10,149 nucleotides of DNA from an uncultured Lewinella sp. (GTDB lineage: Bacteria > Bacteroidota > Bacteroidia > Chitinophagales > Saprospiraceae), in contig CALIGP010000357.1 in assembly GCA_938021455.1 (NCBI GenBank), positions 1 to 10,149 on the forward strand, in the 5' to 3' direction. Positions 1 through 4,886 of the stretch are shown here, piece by piece (positions within the stretch are counted from its first letter, which is position 1; each line of letters begins with the position of its first letter). A program made the position numbers and the translations under genes. Under the pieces are notes generated by a model. The model ran no database searches. It was given only the letters and a program-made list of their open reading frames with translations, and was not told the origin of the DNA.

Positions 1-164
1 ATGGAACAACCGTTACAAGCACCCAACCATTTTATTTCTACGATTTTGCCATCAGAGACGTCCAACACTTCGATGTTTCCACCATCTACTGCCAGGTGAG
101 GCCGTACATCATCTAGGGCAACATCTACACGTGATATCCAATCTTGTTTTTCGTCCGGCGTCAT
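1..164 (-). CDS. NifU C-terminal-domain iron-sulfur protein, N-terminal 54 residues (cut by window edge)
   Basis: This is a short Fe-S scaffold or carrier of the NifU C-terminal (Nfu) family, which holds a cluster between paired cysteines of a homodimer and passes it to apo-enzymes in the cytoplasm. The readable part starts at the ATG complementary to 162-164 (MTPDEKQDW) and contains VRPHLAVDGGNIEVL (about 20-34), the family's helix plus first strand, followed by WLGACNGCS with C50 and C53 as the CxxC ligands. The frame is open to the left edge. Family members of this single-domain type are about 80 residues, so roughly 30 residues should lie outside. No Shine-Dalgarno precedes the start, as is normal in Bacteroidota. 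It lies downstream of the response regulator on the same strand, but 333 bases and a repeat element separate them, so co-transcription is unlikely. The family call is secure; the client enzymes are unknown. Confidence 0.9.
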   Translation of the reverse strand, partial: MTPDEKQDWISRVDVALDDVRPHLAVDGGNIEVLDVSDGKIVEIKWLGACNGCS

Positions 165-224
165 GGGCTATTTGCTTGTTGATGCAAAGGTAACAAATAG
201 GTAGTCTGGTAGTTCTATCGCTTT

Positions 225-234
225 GGTGGAGACG
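225..234 (+). repeat. Left copy of the 10-bp direct repeat (putative target-site duplication)
   Basis: GGTGGAGACG here is identical to 440-449. The match stops exactly at the element boundaries: position 224 differs from 439, and 235 differs from 450. A 10-bp duplication is within the range made by IS4-type transposases, but the family cannot be told from this alone. Confidence 0.65.
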
Positions 235-439
235 AAGGGCAATCGCAAGCTCGAAGCCGAACGCTCACCGCGCAGCAGCCCCGCAGGGATCGGAACGTTT
301 TCTCCTACGCTACGCTCCGGAAACGCACGCTTCGAGGTTCTAATCAACCGTTTTAGGACCTCGAAGCGTGCTCAGCAATGAGGCCGGAGGCGGAATCGTT
401 GAGTTCCTTTGAGCGTCCGGTGAGCTTGCGATTGCCCTA
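235..439. mobile_element. MITE-like non-autonomous palindromic element, 205 bp
   Basis: The two ends are a perfect 17-bp inverted repeat: 236-252 (AGGGCAATCGCAAGCTC) against 422-438. Moving inward, 257-266 pairs with 411-420 with one mismatch, 315-320 (CTCCGG) pairs with 384-389, and the centre is a perfect 14-bp stem, 325-338 (GCACGCTTCGAGGT) with 358-371. Folded, this gives one long interrupted cruciform. It is flanked flush on both sides by the 10-bp direct repeat GGTGGAGACG (225-234 and 440-449), which is what a transposase-made target duplication looks like. There is no coding potential, so a transposase would have to act in trans. Alternatives are a structured intergenic repeat of the REPIN type or a non-coding RNA. 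The structure is seen directly; the mobility is inferred. Confidence 0.65.
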
Positions 440-449
440 GGTGGAGACG
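440..449 (+). repeat. Right copy of the 10-bp direct repeat (putative target-site duplication)
   Basis: This is the second copy of GGTGGAGACG. It also forms the outer left arm of the hairpin at 440-494, so the insertion target was that hairpin. Confidence 0.65.
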
Positions 450-494
450 CTATGCGTTGATTCCAACATGATTTCGACGCATAGCGTCTCAACC
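440..494. repeat. REP-like hairpin downstream of the response regulator gene
   Basis: A perfect 14-bp inverted repeat, 444-457 (GAGACGCTATGCGT) with 477-490, encloses a loop of about 20 nt. The stem extends on both sides with single mismatches, outward to 440/494 and inward past a G:U pair. It begins four bases after the regulator's stop codon (minus-strand direction). It may therefore stop or stabilise the regulator transcript, but no U-tract follows on the minus strand, so it is not a canonical intrinsic terminator. It resembles dispersed palindromic repeats placed after genes; whether other copies exist in the genome cannot be seen here. Confidence 0.6.
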
Positions 495-497
495 AGA

Positions 498-1247
498 TTA
501 CCGCTCCACCACAAAACGATACCCTACCCCGCGCAGTGTAAGAATCCGTACGGCCGGATCGTCTTCCAGCATGCTGCGAAGCTTGCGGACGTAGACGTCG
601 AGATTTCGTGAATTGAAAAAGCCATCGTCATGCCAGAGCTCGAGGAGGATGGTCTTTCTTTCGATGACAGACTGCCCACGGGCCCGGAGGAACAGTCGCA
701 GCAATTCGGCTTCCCGGTGGCTGAGAGAATGTTCTTTAGGAGGGCCAGAGGCGGGTTGAAAGACGAGGCGCAGATTAGGATAATCAAAAGTAAAGCGACC
801 AAAAGAATAGAACTCTTCATGACTACTTTGTGGCGCCCCGATAGCTATCGGGGCAGGTGCAGAGGAAGTTGACGAAGCAGTGCCTTCCCGCATGCTAACC
901 AGGTTGCGCATCCGCACCAGCAATTCCTCCATACTGAAGGGCTTGCGAACGTAATCGTTACCCCCAGATTCAAATCCAGAGAGTACGTCTTTTGCCTGGG
1001 TTCTCGCCGTCAGGTAAAGGATGGGTAGAGTGGGAAATTCCTTTCGCAACCTGTTGCCAATAGTGAATCCATCCTCTCCGGGCATCTGAACATCCAGTAC
1101 AGCGATATCGTATTCGCCAGCTCGCGCGAGTGCCTGCCGGGCTTGCTTACCATCAATAAACCAGTCGATGTCACAATCCCGGCTTTCCAGGCTTTCCTTC
1201 ACGATGCGGCCAAGGAGGGATTCGTCTTCGAGATATAGGACTTTCAC
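498..1247 (-). CDS. OmpR/PhoB-family response regulator transcription factor
   Basis: This 249-residue cytoplasmic regulator is the likely phosphorylation partner of the histidine kinase encoded just upstream. The receiver domain spans about 1-120: acidic pocket E7/D8, phospho-acceptor D52 in VLDVQMPGEDG, switch T80 in LYLTAR, and K102 in VRKPFS. A linker of about 25 residues rich in Ser, Ala and Pro follows (121-145). The winged-helix DNA-binding domain spans about 146-249, with recognition-helix region NSRNLDVYVRKLR (212-224) and terminal hairpin RGVGYRF. All catalytic residues are present, so it should be a working switch. The order kinase-then-regulator and the LWHDDGFFNSRNLDV region resemble Bacteroides RprY. 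The gap to the kinase stop is 124 bp without a clear promoter, so they may share a transcript. Oddly, part of the linker is encoded by a perfect 20-bp palindrome. Targets are unknown; the phased repeats upstream of the GLPGLI genes are candidates. Confidence 0.93.
   Translation of the reverse strand: MKVLYLEDESLLGRIVKESLESRDCDIDWFIDGKQARQALARAGEYDIAVLDVQMPGEDGFTIGNRLRKEFPTLPILYLTARTQAKDVLSGFESGGNDYVRKPFSMEELLVRMRNLVSMREGTASSTSSAPAPIAIGAPQSSHEEFYSFGRFTFDYPNLRLVFQPASGPPKEHSLSHREAELLRLFLRARGQSVIERKTILLELWHDDGFFNSRNLDVYVRKLRSMLEDDPAVRILTLRGVGYRFVVER
835..854. repeat. Perfect 20-bp palindrome inside the response regulator gene
   Basis: GCCCCGATAGCTATCGGGGC equals its own reverse complement with no loop. 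It is read in frame as A-P-I-A-I-G-A (residues 132-138) within the flexible linker between receiver and winged helix, where insertions are best tolerated. It could be a dispersed palindromic repeat that landed in a gene, a protein-binding site, or chance in a GC-rich linker. The palindrome is certain; its meaning is not. Confidence 0.75.
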
Positions 1248-1371
1248 GTTGTTGGGGTTGTTAGCAATCTATAGAATAGGAAAGGAAGAAGCCTTAGACT
1301 TTGTTCGTCACCGGTCTTCTCGTTAGTTGTTAGGTTCTCTCTACTTTAGAAGACCAGGGTCGTTGGATAAA

Positions 1372-2730
1372 CTACACTTCCTCACGAGGAATTCGAACCG
1401 TAAACCGCGCTCCCCCATCCGCTGCGTTGTCCACTTCTACACTTCCTCCATGAGCATGAGCAACCTGGCGAACGAAGGTTAGCCCAAGGCCGTGCCCCTT
1501 TACGGCGTGCCCTTCTCCGGGTCGGTAGATCCGGTAAAAACGCTCGAAGACGTTATCGCGTTCTTCCATCGGAATGCCGGGACCATTGTCCGTAATGGTC
1601 AGAACCGTCTCATGCGTTTGCCCGGAGACCATCACGTCAATATTCAGTGGCCGACCGCCATACTTACAGGCATTGTCCAGCAAATTATAAACAAGGTGGT
1701 GCCAGTAATGCGGGTCTACGTTGCTACGGACATCGCCGTAAGTCGCCAGATGGAGCGCATCCTCCGCCAGGTGGTAGCGTAGGGCTAGGCCCCGCCAAGC
1801 CTCCGAAACGGACGTTGACAGGTTGGTAATTGCTGGCTGGATGCGTTGGCTCAGGTCACCAGCTTGTAAGGAATCGATCGCGCGGTCAGCCATGTGGTTC
1901 AGGCGTTTGAGCTCAGCCTGGCCAATGGCCAGGTACTCCTGCCGACGGCCAGGATCGGCATCGGCACCGAAGCTATTGAGGGCTTCGAGGGCAACACCAA
2001 CGGTAGCGATGGGGGTTTTAAGCTCGTGGGCGACGTTGGCCACCAAGGCATCCTTTTGCTTAAGCTGCTGCTCTTGTTCGAAGAGGTTGCGGTAGGCCGA
2101 TGAGAAGGCAAAACCCGTGGCGCCGAACAAAACAAAGCCGAAGAGAAACTCTGGAAGTAAACCGAATAGTAGGGAGGGAAGGTAGTCAGAGATCATAAAG
2201 GCCGCCTTAACCTCAGACCCGCGTCCGACGTGGCTAATTTGCACCATTCGATCTTCTTTTTTCAACGCCCCAGTATTATCCGGAAAGAAGAGAGGCTGTA
2301 GATTTATACCAAATTTTCGCTGAATGCTATCCCGGACGGTTTCCGGTAATTTTTCCAGCGAGATCTTTTTGTCTTCAAAGAAAAAGTGCGACGTCGCTTG
2401 CTCCCGACCATCCACAAAGACGGTAATGGCTGCGCTTTCCGGCGACCCATCCCTATTTCTTTCAATGCGCTCAATATGAAAGCTTCCCTGGGGGGAGGAG
2501 ACTGATTTCACTGTCCCCAGTCGAACACCTGACTTATGGTATTCATCATCAAACAAGATGGCCCGCATGGAGGCATACACGAAGTCTTCCGTCACCATTC
2601 TGTTCATCTCTGCTTCTACCTGATCACGCAGACTGGCCATATCCTTATTGAAAGACTGTACCCACCACACGCCCAAAAAGGCAGCGATCAAAAACATAAT
2701 GAAAGAAAAAGTATATAGTAATCTTTTCAT
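1372..2730 (-). CDS. Membrane sensor histidine kinase (HisKA/HATPase_c)
   Basis: The protein is an inner-membrane sensor of 452 residues that autophosphorylates on histidine and should phosphorylate the adjacent OmpR-type regulator. I start it at the ATG complementary to 2728-2730 (MKRLLYTFSF), because this puts the first transmembrane segment (about 4-24) at the N terminus. The frame stays open to 2814, but that 28-residue extension looks like leader DNA. A periplasmic sensor region (about 25-184) with no recognised fold follows, then a second membrane span (about 185-210). The catalytic part has the H-box VAHELKTP with H235, the N-box HHLVYNLLDNACKYGG with N349 and N353, the G1 box ITDNGPGIP with D381, the F-box FERFYR, and the G2 box GHGLGL (412-417). 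There is no HAMP domain of clear type; only a short linker of about 15-20 residues precedes the HisKA helix. The overall layout is RprX-like. The signal sensed is unknown. Confidence 0.92.
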   Translation of the reverse strand: MKRLLYTFSFIMFLIAAFLGVWWVQSFNKDMASLRDQVEAEMNRMVTEDFVYASMRAILFDDEYHKSGVRLGTVKSVSSPQGSFHIERIERNRDGSPESAAITVFVDGREQATSHFFFEDKKISLEKLPETVRDSIQRKFGINLQPLFFPDNTGALKKEDRMVQISHVGRGSEVKAAFMISDYLPSLLFGLLPEFLFGFVLFGATGFAFSSAYRNLFEQEQQLKQKDALVANVAHELKTPIATVGVALEALNSFGADADPGRRQEYLAIGQAELKRLNHMADRAIDSLQAGDLSQRIQPAITNLSTSVSEAWRGLALRYHLAEDALHLATYGDVRSNVDPHYWHHLVYNLLDNACKYGGRPLNIDVMVSGQTHETVLTITDNGPGIPMEERDNVFERFYRIYRPGEGHAVKGHGLGLTFVRQVAHAHGGSVEVDNAADGGARFTVRIPREEV

Positions 2731-2850
2731 GGTCGTAACATTCAGTTCTTTCCCGAATTGGAAAGGCCTAGTAAGAAGAATACCGGAGGAAAGGAAATAT
2801 CTCTCCCCCGGCATTCACTACTGATTGCCTCACAAAGAAAGGCGGCTAAA

Positions 2851-2906
2851 AACCTGATTCCAAGCCGATTAACCTTTATTAACCTTGTTTGGGAAGGAGT
2901 AACCTT
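2851..2906 (+). promoter_or_regulatory. Helically phased AACCT direct repeats, candidate response-regulator operator
   Basis: AACCT occurs at 2851, 2871, 2881 and 2901, all on the plus strand and spaced 20, 10 and 20 bp, so every copy faces the same side of the helix. The last three extend to TAACCTT (2870, 2880, 2900). Winged-helix regulators of the OmpR/PhoB family bind direct repeats spaced by about one helical turn and commonly activate from a site abutting the -35 region. Here the last repeat overlaps the -33 element of the promoter at 2905-2933. The region lies between the kinase and the divergent GLPGLI gene, so it could act on either. Repeat and spacing are seen; binding by this regulator is inferred. 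Confidence 0.5.
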
Positions 2907-2933
2907 GCTCAAGTATCCGTAAGGGTAAATTTG
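2905..2933 (+). promoter_or_regulatory. Bacteroidota-type promoter for the GLPGLI/barrel genes
   Basis: TAAATTTG at 2926-2933 matches the Bacteroidota primary-sigma -7 consensus TAnnTTTG exactly. TTG at 2905-2907 serves as the -33 element with an 18-bp spacer. Transcription would start near 2940, giving a leader of about 95 nt before the ATG at 3037. The -33 element is weak (CTTG rather than TTTG), fitting a promoter that needs an activator. Confidence 0.6.
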
Positions 2934-3036
2934 TGTCAGTAAGGGAATACATCCCCCTGCTTTTTAATTTCCACCTTGCATCCTGCGGCCGCGCCAACTA
3001 TTAACAGCGCGTTTGGCATAAAATCAACTGCTTACT

Positions 3037-3819
3037 ATGAGAATTTTTACCACCCTGCTTTTACTAGCCCTTTGCACCAGCCTTTTCAGCCAGGTGAAGT
3101 ACGGGCAAATCGAATACCTGCAAACCAACGAGATGGCCTTCTCCTTGGATGGAGACGAAGACGAGGAAAACGAAGCCCAGAACAAGCAAATCCGGGACAT
3201 GATTGCAAAGATGTCCGCATCAGGTGCCTTCAATAAAAACTACACCGCCACCTTTTCCCCCACGGAGTTCAACTGCATACAACAGGTAAAACCACCGGCG
3301 GAAATGCGCTCTGAATCGGCAGGCGGAGCGGTGATGGTCGTGATGTCCGGTGACGACGACCCACTGCACTTCTACACCCAGACGGAGAAAAACACCATCC
3401 TTAATAAGGACATGATTATGGACAAAGCTTTTCTAGTTTCGGGAGAAGAAGCCCCACTGGAATGGACAATCACGGACGAAAAGGTCGCCCCCAGTGAAGC
3501 AACCGTCGGTCTGGATCTTAAAATTGCCACCGCCGTTACGCCAATGGGCGACACCATTATAGCTGGTTTTGCTCCCTCCGTTCCCGTTCAGGTTGGTCCT
3601 AAGAATTACTACGGTCTTCCTGGTGCCATCATTACGCTGGAAATCCCCAATGGTAAATCCAAGACGGTTTATCGTGCGACCAAGATAACTATAAGCCCCG
3701 AGTCAATGCCCGTTTTAAAGCCGGAAGAAGGTAAAAAAATTAGCCTTGAAAAATTTCGGGCAGAGAAAATAAAGCGCGATAAAACGGTGAGAAAAACCCA
3801 AAGGACGATACGAGGATAA
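3037..3819 (+). CDS. GLPGLI-family secreted protein, first copy
   Basis: The 260-residue exported protein belongs to the GLPGLI family (TIGR01200-type), which is common in Bacteroidota, has no established function and is often encoded beside TonB-dependent or barrel receptors. An N-terminal signal sequence (MRIFTTLLLLALCTSLFSQ, cleavage probably near 18-20) sends it to the periplasm. An acidic stretch (38-47, DGDEDEENEA) is followed by the conserved core: MDKAFLV (128-134), EWTITDEK (142-149), KIATAV (162-167), and the name motif GPKNYYGLPGAI (187-198), here GLPGAI rather than GLPGLI. The C-terminal tail of about 25 residues is strongly basic (KIKRDKTVRKTQRTIRG). The next gene is a divergent paralogue 182 bp downstream. 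It is the first gene after the promoter with phased repeats. The family call is firm; a role in envelope or receptor function is inferred from neighbours. Confidence 0.85.
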   Translation: MRIFTTLLLLALCTSLFSQVKYGQIEYLQTNEMAFSLDGDEDEENEAQNKQIRDMIAKMSASGAFNKNYTATFSPTEFNCIQQVKPPAEMRSESAGGAVMVVMSGDDDPLHFYTQTEKNTILNKDMIMDKAFLVSGEEAPLEWTITDEKVAPSEATVGLDLKIATAVTPMGDTIIAGFAPSVPVQVGPKNYYGLPGAIITLEIPNGKSKTVYRATKITISPESMPVLKPEEGKKISLEKFRAEKIKRDKTVRKTQRTIRG

Positions 3820-4001
3820 AAAAGCCATTGTCCATTCACAAATGGTTAACAGCCAACAAGGCGCGAAGCCCTAAACCTTTCCGTTCTCAGATCGTCGAGT
3901 TAACTGTAGGAACGGTCGAAAAGAATACTATAAGTAGACTGTTCTTCGGAACATTATGGTCCAAATGCAACTTAAGTGTGCATAAACTAAGTCCTTATTA
4001 T

Positions 4002-4754
4002 ATGCGTAACCTTTTCTCCTTTCTGCTGATGGCGCTTTTCATCCTTGCCGTTCAGCCTCTTTCCGCTCAAATTACCAGCGGAACCATTAACTACAACGAA
4101 AGCTTCACTTTTGACCTTGGCGATTGGATGTCAGCCGACCGCAAGAAGGAGATGGAAAAGCGAATGGCTGCCGGCGACTTTGACCGTACCGGTCAATTAA
4201 GCTTTACGGCGGACGCCTTCAGTTACGGCCAGCTCCCCCCTGATGAGTCTAAAGGGCAAGCCGGAGGATGGTGGAACCGGCAACAAGAAAACCCCGACCT
4301 CTACTACATTAGCATGAAAGACTCAATGGTGACGGACCGCAGAAACGTGATGGACCGTGCCTTCGTAATGCAGGACAAATGGATCGCCCCGGAGTGGAAC
4401 ATTGCTAACATGAAGGTTGGTATGAAGGAGATTCCGTTGCCCACCCAACTTGCTACTGCCGTCAGTATTGAGGGAGACACCTTAACGGCCTACTTCACGC
4501 CCAGTATTCCGTTGGGCATTGGCCCTAAGGGCTACGGAGGTCTGCCCGGCGCCATTGTTTACCTGAAAGTACAGCGAGACGGACGTTCCGTAGAGTACAC
4601 CATGACCACCATGCAACCCAGTGGCACTCCACTGGAAATCACTCCTCCGGAAAGCGAGGACATTATCGACCGCAAAGAGTTCGATAAGCAAATGAAACGC
4701 GCTACTGAAATGATGGAGCGCCGCCGCAGAGGCTGGGAGCGTAGCCGTGGCTAG
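4002..4754 (+). CDS. GLPGLI-family secreted protein, second copy
   Basis: This 250-residue exported paralogue of the preceding gene shares its core: MDRAFVMQDKWIAPEWNI (117-134), QLATAV (149-154), GDTLTAYFTPSIP (158-170) and GPKGYGGLPGAI (174-185). I start it at the ATG at 4002 (MRNLFSFLLMALF) because this gives a clean signal peptide ending near QPLSAQ (18-23). The frame extends back to 3828, but that stretch has no protein-like character. The two copies differ widely outside the core, so the duplication is old or they were selected for different partners. The tail is again very basic (MERRRRGWERSRG). No TAnnTTTG box was found in the 182-bp gap before it, so it is probably read from the upstream promoter. 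Function is unknown; it likely acts in the periplasm with the barrel protein encoded next. Confidence 0.85.
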   Translation: MRNLFSFLLMALFILAVQPLSAQITSGTINYNESFTFDLGDWMSADRKKEMEKRMAAGDFDRTGQLSFTADAFSYGQLPPDESKGQAGGWWNRQQENPDLYYISMKDSMVTDRRNVMDRAFVMQDKWIAPEWNIANMKVGMKEIPLPTQLATAVSIEGDTLTAYFTPSIPLGIGPKGYGGLPGAIVYLKVQRDGRSVEYTMTTMQPSGTPLEITPPESEDIIDRKEFDKQMKRATEMMERRRRGWERSRG

Positions 4755-4784
4755 ACTCCTTGATTTGACTATTCACCTAAATGC

Positions 4785-4836
4785 TGCTACCCCACCAGTA
4801 GCACTCCGATCCTGGCCCAAAAATGGCCAGGATCGG
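4785..4836 (+). terminator. Two tandem hairpins between second GLPGLI gene and barrel gene (weak terminator or processing site)
   Basis: A 6-bp stem (TGCTAC 4785-4790 with 4798-4803) is followed by a perfect 12-bp stem, CCGATCCTGGCC 4806-4817 with 4825-4836, around a 7-nt loop. The downstream sequence TTACCCCCTTTCTTT is only partly U-rich, so termination may be partial. Because no promoter is visible in the 50 bases that remain before the barrel gene, read-through is expected. The hairpin would then lower barrel expression relative to the GLPGLI genes or protect the upstream mRNA. Confidence 0.5.
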
Positions 4837-4886
4837 TTACCCCCTTTCTTTCCAATATCGCCCGCAAGGCGTAGCCCAATTTCCAT

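Noticed and set aside
1313..1355. Inverted repeat GGTCTTCT/AGAAGACC between kinase and regulator genes
   Set aside because: Only 8 bp with a 27-nt loop and no U-tract. It is too weak to call as a terminator or operator.
2731..2814. Possible 28-residue N-terminal extension of the histidine kinase
   Set aside because: It would put the first membrane span far from the N terminus and has no protein-like pattern. The start at 2730 gives a standard membrane-anchored kinase; 2731-2814 is treated as leader DNA.
3828..4001. Possible 58-residue N-terminal extension of the second GLPGLI protein (TTG start)
   Set aside because: It would bury the clear signal peptide that begins at 4002 and has no conserved pattern. 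It is read as intergenic DNA.
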